This document shows positions 20,201 to 26,100 of a stretch of DNA of 58,852 nucleotides, one piece after another. Under the pieces are notes generated by a model. It saw nothing but the letters and a program-made list of their open reading frames with translations. It did not search any database and was not told the origin of the DNA. A program made the translations under genes and the position numbers. The first letter of the stretch is position 1. The number at the start of each line of letters is the position of its first letter. Source of the DNA: a virus; the IMG/VR virus record IMGVR_UViG_3300030098_002040, positions 5,151 through 64,002 of that record. One strand, 5' to 3'.

Positions 20201-20862
20201 TCAGCGTTATAGCCTTCTTGTTCTTGTTCGGTTAACGCTAGTATGCCTTCTGCTCCAGTAACAACATAACCAACATCATCAAATTTAAATAATGTTGGTT
20301 GTAAAAGTTCAGTATGATCTATGTTACCTTCTCTTTCCATTTCTGCTAAAGCTGCTTGCTCTAGCTCAGTAGTTAATTTATCATAAGGAAGTAAAAATTC
20401 TCCAGCTTTAAATCTTCCTCCTGTCATAAATTGCTGTGCCTGAGCTTCAAAGAATGCACTTCTTTGAGAATATCCTACAGATTGATAAGGCTGGGCTAAT
20501 CTAGTATTTCGATCCATAATGCCAAATTTGTAACTACCATCAGGTTGAATAAATACACTTAGGTATTGAGAATTTAAAAAGTCCTCTTCAATAGCATCCA
20601 TTCCAAGTTCATTATTTTCATATGTGTTAGCTAAAGTATTATATTGTTTTGATCTACGGTCATATCCAGCTTCAGGACTTAGTTGCCCATAGAATGCATC
20701 ATATTCAAAAGAAGAAATATCGCCAGTTTGTTTTCTAAACCACATAGAGTTATGAAGTTGATCTATCGCATCGCTTTCAGTATATGCTCCAGTTGCTTCA
20801 AATCTTTTTCTTTGGTATATATCATCGTATATATTCCGCATAAATGGGGTAGGTTCTGGCAT
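5263..20862 (-). CDS. Giant ejected virion protein with RNA polymerase, exonuclease and metallopeptidase motifs, 5199 aa
   Basis: Occupies the position of T7 gp16 after gp14/gp15-like genes. A glycine-rich hydrophobic stretch lies near residues 310-355, Pro/Thr-rich linkers at ~840-870 and ~1005, and a long Lys/Glu coiled coil at ~1030-1290. RNA polymerase motifs follow: G1986-R1987-FY, motif A D2118 (DHSFSGQH), and motif B R2220, K2224, M2228, Y2232. The 114-residue A-to-Y spacing is close to N4 (119) and T7 (102). Motif C is not assigned with confidence. A DEDDy exonuclease has D3312, E3314, Y3486 and D3490; HETIGH starts at H3772. A hydrophobic segment near 4955 and a Pro-rich tail close the chain. 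AAGGAG precedes the ATG. Inferred to be injected with the DNA and to transcribe early genes. Confidence 0.9.
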   Translation of the reverse strand: MPEPTPFMRNIYDDIYQRKRFEATGAYTESDAIDQLHNSMWFRKQTGDISSFEYDAFYGQLSPEAGYDRRSKQYNTLANTYENNELGMDAIEEDFLNSQYLSVFIQPDGSYKFGIMDRNTRLAQPYQSVGYSQRSAFFEAQAQQFMTGGRFKAGEFLLPYDKLTTELEQAALAEMEREGNIDHTELLQPTLFKFDDVGYVVTGAEGILALTEQEQEGYNAEKMLEEFKELIPALYTAYNYTGNTDSYLINSKNTHDFWYRVNKTLNEDAVLKSTMYYMVEDKNFTDYILPSSYAFVRESIIKDPDMKAEIALWGATSAAGAIAAGTILPGVGHLAGLAGGALVGGLRFLGRYGDKAATAIDRSMKVTKKIKDLRKAGKLSTANALSLQLEAKMRIARSIGDWLLPSRIPMIIANKMGIVKHHSVGEQFGMMFGKNRRIGYLAQNKMKLVPLDFTEGLIEGGLVEALHQSEMGQELNEDNIAYAAGLEGLISIGLNPAMRTVFGTAEGVGRFAVGKTGQLGSYVTGGRLDAYTANLRNRLSLMGSGRRRTLTEISTAIDKADKLGVLSKKYDIVFGNRVPKKITATKDTLKYLFPDDPRRRNRKTNFLDVLYDTVYEYAQETKQDNPTDFTFEMMDKIMTKLVEDSGDSTFDVKHAGIKAIKILDAALDGSTISAPAKLKIKNNYINKFHGFNLIFIAQENDLTVDELIEKIDYAENPDTFDPDVWIQTLGEEERTLFLNVLSEDGKNLNDIVHLTPEEINNYLTRMKEKFEEDTSRELGDIDKLNKERETNASLLSKSIGRPVIYIDAVGNKVVANPDGFDTKAVTLEEGRKIRDEKSKEKVEPTEPTETPEPETDVDPTPTETYEDKKNAAVNRALKRIKETSDRGNIEASQFFTNLVFYTKDPLKQAAIITRLYKVFNGEMTLNRFFSYLNEDHPDFVMESSIVQEIAAVIILKASGKDFINPFSTVLRSKHKDLLSNPSVRKTIDRLDAEVLSAEKADKSMKSIVDPTPTEPVEITETIEESRESDRKLEELEADLPVELKDTLAEITRISNEISQLKLQLSEMSTKNKETKEVKEFDTSIKELEALNEQLETLFKSLGIRTEDRLVDLTTIKNKKKLSNKVNEFIDEDIAEVDTNLKNIEEDKKLLFDVKRIVLNIKEDIETRRRVLLDFLNNRRNNETEEQMIAKLGLTKEFVDKVKNKSIESKEFNTEIKNSKLSQVIEDFIKAIDSPSNQSKKILEDKKKELIKNKKELKENLEQYFKTRKEFNKLLNQIQKKEKELEKLGPFKEISELRKNINRLSLNKEVAASRLIPKEDLFSSGLQQFAYHRYVVRSAQQSKVQINDDARKKKLKTIDLYTWKTYVKDSYISFNYIDSFLKEKYPDLKMEDTVDMNTARDMITDFAMWRNETSNRHRGINMMIARLSGIDVEAMNAFNELVHDYVSIGEFTANDQPLLKRSVTEAETSRPVPPQDSIPFVITEDTIGEYAERFLDAARLLQTLKNQNGQYSHLGLVIAMLHQAGLGNINFNHPIFHMGSELGPEGSKALEGIRPVILEQAGAIEASKDGRLAPDKLYRREKTDNNTIHEGDYMDVIVDVEELTTVLLSISKKLGDNYSARVESKLERAVVDAKGRVESLDKSTTNYRRQLKFAEELHQGLLDYVKTIPKENRLRAGFNRDTDVDANRSVTEKEYTEIFKDNFIEQARGINKQRLLETFVNIYEDYVTTRPKTIDSRIKELYIEIIDSNETTQSLDRVIDILLETTKLYYGIKNETDMGDGTLDWMPAEEAGRALSDAIFRRNEVSTYRRNISTNIENQTDPDSPQDLVDRGQPNISSKLQPKSVRHDMPFSTKNLRRNYEEALVTHRMKHSLKTIEAMTPDEVTDFINDLLKRKTTKEGAIEEYIKDRKLDKDKELTAKQKEEAFREYYIPSREIVGKIKLGFDFLPQISNRTPGETITNFEQWQKMVMEVMLDFPVIGLNLIHDGRFYVDGIITGFQTQVEAREKYAEELGKSVSELTKDEKAKADEKYNPQPLFIKRDESFDEESVGGRLNKRIAEGATPGMASGMLTFAGFFQHVAWEFMNKNYEGFAKRSLELGQEKAQTIGIDNIFSYQRVRDHSFSGQHITVSMLISGERSNKEIQEFLDNLVYDKLGYTQDDVYLNVGKYVLESALQNIESHIDMNPESLESLQKLNELFDFKGILEDLKNNDQTTDRVKLFREFMKKPTMVQLYWAGLEGTANALVKDWQQNADWAKQAEANGITLKDIKVWATFLNKGGAALRATMINEVQGATNTILEGLGMTATERVELINILENYAKQEELVKADWLAVYGDDMKEAGKKRRDLIQAHENYVEEMSDYLSQGRPEEKARLKEIIRKDTQERINNVKEYLKSQRHPSVDRPLTETDLDNPEIFNKHYSEIYRLLTGFNEAWKEMPLLRVLNEKNAQPIRIEYDEMTKKIMEASGLDPAHVEENWLMGGLLLQYHVFQEFGIDTAAGRLQLPFAGARSPYTSPFGSYRSEEKPYGIWQTLGNRFPEGVGNKRDYVNKLIAIDLALRVSTQLEPAMLAIPEYTMADYFAQWQAESDHTVQARARSNNFWNNPSELSNEIGRDQFTKNEFGGRFDENNKPLWSRRTVKDQVEITTKVPAGISSFRPTMGSPGNLMQDKGSLFLRKKFFENKVKEQDKRIDNFNKLADNKLDDNLNLFVSGLLTGSHPFDTNTLPVASPPATEPISNVFSDESNEQKVYKAMRNFKESVLPWAMERGYFTEIKNKQWARLWILWDHDRIMSDTLRQTRGIVKGLRTTSEADYTARSREIRMTWYDKLFTQRSIAHEVKTTTYDPRELDVFLPELGDAIDTDAMSYLQLAKVISQRSEKGDPRVFTAAPRHLVALDEDTAFKKKEVVATVEGPVAVHHLETGVAMMEHFLISKTNEYIQAKKKEDSEIGAYLRELESKLPEGQLLAWWDLERMYNDPDPVIRNMASDIFFKAIEEASIQHHRNFTIYLDPDSETRGRMVLDPTHEGKIKRMWGSIYPLLHGKVIGAPTYHLTREGLQEMLINTKSTLLRQIEDRSITQKPYLGTERSLHESLEAGFQTDLRKKNEILLKAFEIMEDSELDSYTLTDDRRSSSFDPNERHKTIDIDKLGGLKGMDFDTAYAKSYYSAIDIMKTSATKSGNTRLSRVLDEITSNPNDTNRVLSLALKVQDSHGLNFQDAKIFAASVLNIDYKTFTEIEPNVNKLNEQINKLNFNPLNKMTKHLEKHISDSNNIGVLQRTNVDNFKSILKELGLKGVDNIPELLDYDGWLKNNKILAIDIETDWVIDGKITKVYSIAEHYSDRKENKMSDGKNLKAFLKRVEAAQKEGYKVVTFNGNHFDWVQLGNLTGEYDLALRIAMRSFDLRTIFKNMKANKSDKGKLNDYAKNILKKEKTEVGGWVVHLLTTRLKGEIDINNSEHVPTYMKDNEDVKNTVEELNKITSKEEINKRIKEYTEEDGAITVELFKKVLEDLNGTEYDIEGDLLTVDSNMFPTWALHILNKDLTASELRGLIVKSRTRKAGKFYKELNTEIDFQESALNEAQILFRSARQWLDRNSASEVRSKLIGEEVNELENLVGFETALEQIVGVKDPSPSQLIAAKLALSAAIQEGLDSHGIYNPLDLSRGLDDDVDLWSLKDFKQFNKTFKSNDTALELNKTIESSNLNNEQKEMLRITFAHLARMNPEFFNDIDLEIATQPLYKIGTKDRVSGVFGVKKDKFSIIVDPTNVDNNTELVEIILHETIGHMGVERFIRKDEAHWISVVEWIKSYEGQVSIRDFVTSLPKYSKYSGEQLQSLVAFYQNNPEEWAALYVSHRVMLDVTHDKSIIVPDKHVESMVGKIVRSVRRYLQTITDALFRFKTRTPKAYEMMEKIVENSYGFNQRAGIHRAISSRTPSEVSTGHPNAENMYNFLNPKSLTLGDQSPSLFQFRDSSPLTKEQIDNITKTETTGTSFETLIDDLENIERELRDIENDMNNAKDLKEKDKKRAELVNKLKEKEHIEKQISEIDYKNMFGQDRRTVLNNRKIINNSKREITHSRHGKIKDDLLIPRNYITSLLNNNEQGDLDILKTFLADSFEKMGEHRGEYVLEGTEQYLAYFPSIYLTLNKLATNGIFSFNTTQSDRTYLNNAIPIVLFSRMIASGLENTTGNLQNPEGIQSFEHNYNELMILEQEAADYDKGFTEEGKLDTDRFERIKEGAIRFIVNEKDISETDPDYNLIKQYAKKYKEFLQQMTDIMFDAGVLSEPEFTDPNRNIILTLKRKIKNMENNKVLDEVLSKRDALKDMIKSELELKSANKGVVDPIGLYMSNILPDLSNVTDGIVDSKFLKSWDLTPDNVKKYIDQRILNSEDERADTLKQQIKTDTESKRDYIAREGLEINLLRHQMVEGMYEEASSGTKTLKQIIPTADDVIVNTYNRRIKESHTNLVSKFQALSGSYLAKVIGDNNLVRPNHKQYLINSNDVLNLIDYKLYLLMNRIGSTSFLPQKIVGIPSSYDLLTNPNTKGLFNNSISDIVNGMVRGPVWNASTVSTLKQFTDSTINADLFLTIFENVIENNTDLSGLNIIDNSVKSLFGGIQRPVRSRLLEDIQILRRKLQITGGVATRAVNNVNPAVDTINDFTSTLLGPNLTVATPVVEGIVNTTSLMFGGPRGFSNFFTTLIDSITLGASHATKNGRIKQKELASGMAYYAKYLKHNRYEMDRSLLFDDEAPDHELSSTRRFLRKSRILSNSVNGAINTDLRMVSTLSYRKFLQEIIEDGRFKTLVEEINKNRDVLENRKQLKEIVSRTLGSSHGRVEAVYQMAQMGLLDIAILNDIDIILDKSSRVYGVYSFGKSLKSYISEQDRSGRSRLNDAMRRLKNWEDAVVHLNIINPTAMDLDTTDVPLFRLMRHYKSYPNVYASQRIFRDLPRYGPAAFLGRTIRFMLQEAVYMIIIMLAAGVSAETLRRRFSENPAKEISYILSRNPSMGFAGEAIVSAFKGFLEGNLAKGVGRPLAPVGFSLLSGQLESLKNITNPDGKDFGNYARLLTLAPHPVIGQAFANPFTRAILSHTLGKQKSVDQLRRNQQQGPRREGFNEDFVIDTGNNNNMFFTKEEKNLNNIIRELYPQAFLSHMIEQYNIPRGKPMQEPTQAPAPATETLQPERGRVDVAPSVDPLEEIQKPRTPDLPEELQ

Positions 20863-20882
20863 TTTGTTTTCTCCTTAAGAAA

Positions 20883-21935
20883 TCATTTACCAAGTATTGG
20901 TGTTGTATTAAAATCTTCTTGCCCCTCATAAGTAGGAGCATCTTCTCTTATATTATAAAATGGACTCTTGCCCATCTTCATTCTTGCCTTAGCTCGTTTT
21001 TCAGCCCCCTCCATGAGAGCTTCATTGTCTCTAGGGTCTCCCCCTTTAATTAAAAAATCTAATTGGTCTTTAGGCATACCAGTATATAAAGTAGGGATAT
21101 CAACTTCCTTACCATCAAACTCCACGCCTACAGACATTTCTGTCATTATCTTTCCATCATCTCTAGTTATTTCTCCTAAGAATCCTCTTTCTTTAAATGT
21201 TTTTTGATCTCTTCTAAATCCGTATTTATTTATTGGATCAAAGTAACCAGAGTCCCACGCATCAGACACAAACTCATCTATGTGTCTCATAATACCTCGT
21301 GCCTTATTCTTAATAGCATCTCGGTATTCTCCTCTTCCATCAGTCATCTCATATTCAAACTTACCAAAGTCTCTATTCATAAAAGCAGCTATAGCATTAG
21401 GACTTCCTTTTTTTGGATGCTTAGTCCAACACCCTCGTCTTGTTTGAAAGACTAAATGCCGTCTTAAGGATAATGGAAGATTATCAAAACCTACTCCGGG
21501 AGTCATTCTCTTGCACGTTTTTACATATTCTTTTAAATCATTTTCGGCTAATAAAGACGCTTCAGCTTCAGACAGACCTTCTTCACCCGCTACTAATCTT
21601 TTAGTTCTATCTTCACCAAATAATTCTTTCATTTTAATTCTATTACTAGGCGATAATAGAGTTCCATATCCTATAGTAGGAAGCTTGCCAGTATCTAAAT
21701 ATACAAAACTTCTAAATCCTTCTCGTTCTTTTATAAAAGGCATATACTCTTTTACTATAATTGGCATTTCTCCTAAGTTTTCTGGAGGATTTTTAAGAGT
21801 TATTTCTTGTCCAACTTGTATTTCATTGGGATTTGTTATATTATTTATTTTTATAATATCATCTACCGACATATTATTTTCTTTGCTAATTCTATAAAGA
21901 GTATCTCCTCTTCTTATTATATACTTATTAGACAT
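20883..21935 (-). CDS. LysM plus GH24 lysozyme with phage tail C-terminal domain, 350 aa
   Basis: Cleaves peptidoglycan, as an endolysin or virion-bound muramidase. Residues 1-48 form a LysM wall-binding domain (GDTLYRISKENN). The lysozyme domain starts near 60, with E72, D81 and T87 spaced exactly as the T4 lysozyme triad E11-D20-T26, followed by GYG. Residues ~230-350 hold a separate domain (FLG...DGK...TE.S.GVEFDGKE..IPTL) that recurs in phage internal and tail proteins, favouring a virion-associated role. I start at 21935, where AGGAG is eight bases upstream. An ATG at 21983 overlapping the previous stop would add a short hydrophobic leader and cannot be excluded. Confidence 0.88.
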   Translation of the reverse strand: MSNKYIIRRGDTLYRISKENNMSVDDIIKINNITNPNEIQVGQEITLKNPPENLGEMPIIVKEYMPFIKEREGFRSFVYLDTGKLPTIGYGTLLSPSNRIKMKELFGEDRTKRLVAGEEGLSEAEASLLAENDLKEYVKTCKRMTPGVGFDNLPLSLRRHLVFQTRRGCWTKHPKKGSPNAIAAFMNRDFGKFEYEMTDGRGEYRDAIKNKARGIMRHIDEFVSDAWDSGYFDPINKYGFRRDQKTFKERGFLGEITRDDGKIMTEMSVGVEFDGKEVDIPTLYTGMPKDQLDFLIKGGDPRDNEALMEGAEKRAKARMKMGKSPFYNIREDAPTYEGQEDFNTTPILGK

Positions 21936-21979
21936 TAACAATTCTCCTATCATTACTAGGGTTATTACCCTTAACCCAA

Positions 21980-22126
21980 TCATTTATTCCAATTCCTATG
22001 AAACCAGAAATAAGCACCAAGCATTAAAAAAGCTATGCCGGAACTATCATTACCTGCTTGAAAAGCACAGGCTGCTTGAAAGCATAATATCCCCCCTGAA
22101 ATCTTAAGCAGTAACATTCTTTTCAT
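21980..22126 (-). CDS. Tiny membrane protein, 48 aa, possible holin or spanin part
   Basis: Encodes 48 residues starting MKRMLLLKISGGILCFQAAC. Two hydrophobic stretches (about 4-21 and 30-42) flank a short polar turn, and the C-terminus is basic (FHRNWNK). It overlaps the upstream holin-like gene by one base and the downstream lysozyme frame by ATGA, placing it in a lysis cassette. The cysteine at the end of the first hydrophobic segment could be a lipobox, but the context is weak. A holin or small spanin role is inferred from position and topology. Confidence 0.55.
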   Translation of the reverse strand: MKRMLLLKISGGILCFQAACAFQAGNDSSGIAFLMLGAYFWFHRNWNK

Positions 22127-22413
22127 TAGTCTGTCCTTTTGTCTTCATTATCTAGTTTGCCAATTCTTTCCCAATCAGGATCAATATCTTTTAAAATCCT
22201 AATCATAGTTTCAAGACGGATGATAGAATTATCTAACGCACGGATTCTATCTATTAATTTAACTACCATTTCCCATAATGAATTAAGTTTACTCATAAGA
22301 GTATTCATCATCCACTTCATCATAAAGTAGATGCCTCCTATAAGAACAATAGCCATAAATACTGGAAAGCCTAAAGTTTCTATTAGGCTAATAAGCTCCG
22401 TGGTTTCCATCAT
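22126..22413 (-). CDS. Holin-like membrane/coiled-coil protein, 95 aa
   Basis: One membrane segment near residues 14-34 (FPVFMAIVLIGGIYFMM) follows a short acidic N-terminus. The rest is an amphipathic, probably coiled-coil helix (KLNSLWEMVVKLIDRIRAL) and a charged tail. This single-span plus coiled-coil layout is common among small phage holins. The gene lies directly upstream of the 48-aa membrane protein and the lysozyme. No sequence family is recognised, so the name rests on topology and neighbourhood. Confidence 0.6.
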   Translation of the reverse strand: MMETTELISLIETLGFPVFMAIVLIGGIYFMMKWMMNTLMSKLNSLWEMVVKLIDRIRALDNSIIRLETMIRILKDIDPDWERIGKLDNEDKRTD

Positions 22414-22421
22414 TCCCCCTT

Positions 22422-22691
22422 TTAATTACTACATTTCCATCTCTTTCTCGCTAAGCAAGCTCTCTTCTTAGGAGTTTTTCTACAGTCAATACCAAACTTT
22501 CTAATCTGCCCTTTGTTTCTAGCACAGAAAGATCGCTTACGAGGTCCTCCTCCGGGTTGTGGAGCCTTTAATTTAGAGCCAGTTTTTCGGTTAATCATAC
22601 GCCGTCCTTTGGCTGTAAGACCACCTGCTTTGCTTTTGCATCCATTCTTAATGGTACAGCCCTTCATGGCTCCTTTCTTTTTACTTGGCAT
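22422..22691 (-). CDS. Lys/Arg/Cys-rich basic protein, 89 aa
   Basis: Eighty-nine residues with strongly basic N- and C-termini and six cysteines. The central segment GGLTAKGRRMINRKTGSKLK is followed by APQPGGGPRKRSFC. Proteins of this appearance recur in marine phage genomes, but I cannot name a function. It is one of four consecutive small basic proteins. They might neutralise packaged DNA, bind nucleic acid or coordinate metal; none of this is shown directly. It overlaps the 40-aa gene before it by 11 bases. Confidence 0.75.
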   Translation of the reverse strand: MPSKKKGAMKGCTIKNGCKSKAGGLTAKGRRMINRKTGSKLKAPQPGGGPRKRSFCARNKGQIRKFGIDCRKTPKKRACLARKRWKCSN

Positions 22692-22803
22692 TTTTACCCC
22701 CTGTATTTTTAAATTTAACTTTAAAAGGTTTCATAACTTTCTTAGCATGAGAACCTGTAGCTCTTGTAGTCATACCACAAGCACATTTAAATTTCTTATG
22801 CAT
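22681..22803 (-). CDS. Small basic protein, 40 aa
   Basis: Forty residues starting MHKKFKCACGMTTRATGSHA, with a CxC motif near the N-terminus and 12 lysines. The ATG overlaps the upstream stop by one base and the end overlaps the next start by 11 bases, so it fits the coupled array. There is no ribosome-binding site of its own beyond the coupling. Function unknown. Confidence 0.55.
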   Translation of the reverse strand: MHKKFKCACGMTTRATGSHAKKVMKPFKVKFKNTGGKNAK

Positions 22804-23036
22804 TACTTGCCCCCTTTCTTTTTCTTCCAGCTAATTCTAGCAGGACCTTTCTTGCGTTTAGCAGCAGCTGTACACTGTGCTTTTGTAGGACGACAAGCAG
22901 GATAAGGACGCTTGCTGCCTCCCTTAGCAGACTTACGTCCACAAGGTTTACCAGTTTTACAATCAATCCACCCTTTGCCTTTATTACGACCAAACCATTT
23001 CCTTAATCCTTCACTACTACTTTTTCGTTTTGCCAC
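22803..23036 (-). CDS. Lys/Cys-rich basic protein, 77 aa (GTG start)
   Basis: I start at a GTG at 23036 (reads M-AKRKSSSEGLRKWFGRNKG) preceded by GGGGGAATAAGC. An in-frame ATG at 23063 would lengthen the overlap with the 55-aa gene. The core reads GWIDCKTGKPCGRKS, then CRPTKAQC, with a poly-Lys end (WKKKKGGK). Similar small proteins with a DCKTGKPCGR core occur in many aquatic viruses; the role is not known to me. The regularly spaced cysteines suggest a metal site or disulfides. Confidence 0.7.
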   Translation of the reverse strand: MAKRKSSSEGLRKWFGRNKGKGWIDCKTGKPCGRKSAKGGSKRPYPACRPTKAQCTAAAKRKKGPARISWKKKKGGK

Positions 23037-23184
23037 GCTTATTCCCCCAGTTAGCTGCCCCAACTTTACGGCATTTAACTAAAGCACCAGAAGCATAAGC
23101 TGAGGGCCATTTAGTATAACGAGATTTAACCTTATGGTAACAGGCATCTTTTTTGCCACCAGACTTTTTCTTTTTCCTAGCCAT
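23017..23184 (-). CDS. Small basic protein with conserved CYHKVKSRY core, 55 aa
   Basis: Fifty-five residues with a poly-Lys start (MARKKKKSGGKK), then the core ACYHKVKSRYTKWPSAYASG and ALVKCRKVGAANWGN. This core is a recognisable signature seen in many marine phage and large-virus genomes, without assigned function to my knowledge. It sits directly after the gp15-like gene and begins the run of four basic proteins. A role in particle maturation or DNA condensation is speculative. Confidence 0.75.
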   Translation of the reverse strand: MARKKKKSGGKKDACYHKVKSRYTKWPSAYASGALVKCRKVGAANWGNKRGKTKK

Positions 23185-23195
23185 AGCTTTCCCCT

Positions 23196-26100
23196 TTATC
23201 TATTAAATAACTCAAATGGAATACCTACGTTCCATGTTCTATTGTTTATAAATTTTGCATTACTAATATCTCTTACATTCATTTGTAATCTAAAGTAACC
23301 ATGAGCTCCATCTTCTTCTCTAGTAAAATCAGTATGTTTTAGTTTGCTTGGATCTAAATTAGGAACATACGATCTACCATCCCCTGCTTCTGTATAATAC
23401 CACCTTGCTTCTGATTTTCTACCTTTACTATTTTCGTAGTTTATTCGATCCATATTTAATAGCTTAGTTATATCCTTTAATCCTTTATAGTCTAATCTTT
23501 CTCTAATAAAATCTTTAGATTCTATATCACTTTCCATTAAGTTTAATAAAAAAGAATTTAAAGTTTTATTGCCCTTATCTTGTTTATTAAACCAAGCAGA
23601 TGCATACTCTTTAATTGGGTCAAGCATTTCGTTAGTCATATCCTTATTAGGTGTATTAACTTGCAATAAACTAAAAGCAGCCGTAGCTAAACTTTCTGCA
23701 TTTGTATATTTTTTATTTGTAAGGTTATAAATAAAATCTTTAGACATTATATTTGTTTCTGTATAATTTCTTAAAACTGTTTGCATGTGAGGATTCGTTA
23801 TTCTATCATCATTATATGGAGTCAAATTATTCGTTGGAGAATATTCTAAGCTATCAAATTCTCTTCTTTTTTTACTAGCCTCTTTCATTTGTTGTTGCCC
23901 TAATTGATTTGTAATACGAGCTACAGTTATTCCATTATTAATGTCATTAAAATATGCAAGTTTTTTATCTGGAGGATACGCTAATCCTACAGAATGCCAA
24001 TTAGTCATATCACTATTTAATTCTATGGGCGACTCTATCATAGGGTTTGAAATAAAGTATAGATTAGGATCATTAGCTCCCATTATACCATCTAAAATTT
24101 GAATACCTGAAAATGGTTTATTGTTATTTAAACTTGATGTTTTTCCATTTAACATTGTTAAAGCATGTTTTACAGTTGGATTTTTATCTATTAAAGTTTC
24201 CAGTCTTATCCTCATGTCAGTTACGCCTTGAACTATTACATTATCTTCATTCCAATTTCCTATGGTTCCAGAAAAATTTTGTTTAAGTATTTTATTTTGT
24301 TGGTCTATTGTAAATGCACCATTAAAATATTTACCTTCTGGTCCTTCGTTGGGACCATAAATATTTGGTATCCCTGCTCCTCCAAACTTACCGCCCATAG
24401 TATCACTAGAAAATAGATCTACAAACATATTAGCATCTTTAATATCTATTAAACTGTATATAAGGTGATCTTCAGAAAGACTTTTTCCTCTTTCTTTTAC
24501 TATTTTATTTAATAATCTTTCAGAAGGATTAGTAGCAGCTTCTTTCCACCATCCAACTTGTCTTGCTTCGTTTTTCCATTCTGCTAAAACATTTTGCAAA
24601 TCATTAAAATCTTCAGGGCTTATATAACCATATGTATTTAAAAGAGCTTTGCTTTTAAGAAGGGTTGCGAAAGTATTTACTAAAATTGGTTCATCGCTAA
24701 TTACTGTGTCAGTATTAAGATTAACAATATCGTATGACAATGTTTCTGCATCTTTTAGTTGTCTTCTTTCTTGATAGAAATTTTCTTGGGCAAGCATTTC
24801 ATTTGCATAGGCTAATTTAATTTGTCTATCTTTATCTAAGCCATTTAAATAAATATTAAACTGTTCTGGTTTTTTTAAAAACTCTTGTGATAATTTTCTT
24901 AGATCCATCTCTGATGCATGTTTTGCAAAATTTAACATTGCTTCAGCTTCTTCTCTAGCAGCAACAGATTCCACAGAAGGCTGATCTCCGCTTCGATTTA
25001 TAAATAAACCTAATATATCTGAATCTGTAATAGCAAATGATCTGCCTTGTATTTGGGTATTAAGTCCTTTATAATAATGAGCTAAAAATCCAAAAGCATT
25101 AACACTTTTAGCAGTCCAGTTTCCACTTTCCATAGATCCTTGTACATCTTCAAAAGAATTTTTTAAAGCATTGTCTAAATTATCATTGCTTCTAACTCCT
25201 CCGTTTGGATTATTAATTTTATGCATTGCAATAGATCGACCAGCTTCAAATCCAGAAGCAACATTATAGTACGTTCCTGTTGCAATTGAATCTATTATAC
25301 CATAGCCGTCTTCTATTAACGTCCTATGCCTTTGCTCTGAGTTATTTCCTTTAGGATTAAATCTTAAAGGTTCCCCTTCTTTTTCATACCAATCCCCTTC
25401 TACTTGATATATATTGGAAGCATTATCTTGAATAGTTGCTTTAGACATATCTTCTATATAAGGTATATCAGTTGGATGAAACGGTGTACTATCTTTAGGA
25501 TCTGTAGACATTATAGTTTCTGTTTCTAGTTTTTCACTAACATTCTTTTGTGTTTCTTCCCCTACATCAATAACCCCGCCATTTATAGGATAGTCTCCAG
25601 TAGTAGCAAATAATATATCTAAAATTTTTAAATCTTCATCACCCTCTTTATAAAAATCTAATATATCTATTTCGTTTCCATCATCAGTTATATAAGATCC
25701 TTCTCCTCTTACAAACTCTGCAAACCTTTCGTTAATTACCGTATTTCCATCGTCTAGTATTGTTGTTAACTCATTTCGATTTACTCCTAAGCGTTCAAGA
25801 GTTGGCATAATTTTATCATAAAGTACATCCGCTACTTCTTTCGTAGCTTCAGCAACCTCTTTATCTGTATAGTTTTTAACATTAGTAATTACATTTTTAG
25901 TATTAGGAGTAAAATCACCTACATCTTTTAGTTTCATAGAATAACGAGGGTCTTCTCCTGCTTTTGCTATTATATGTTTTAATAAACTTTGATCTGTAAA
26001 CTTAGCTATTATTGTATTATCAAAACCTTTTTCTTTTAAATATGTTATTAATTTATTATTTGATAGTCTTAGTGCATCTGCGTCCTCGTAAGCCGGATTA

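Noticed and set aside
22513-22905. 130-codon plus-strand frame
   Set aside because: Antisense to the Lys-rich basic proteins, giving a Phe/Leu/Pro-rich artefact.
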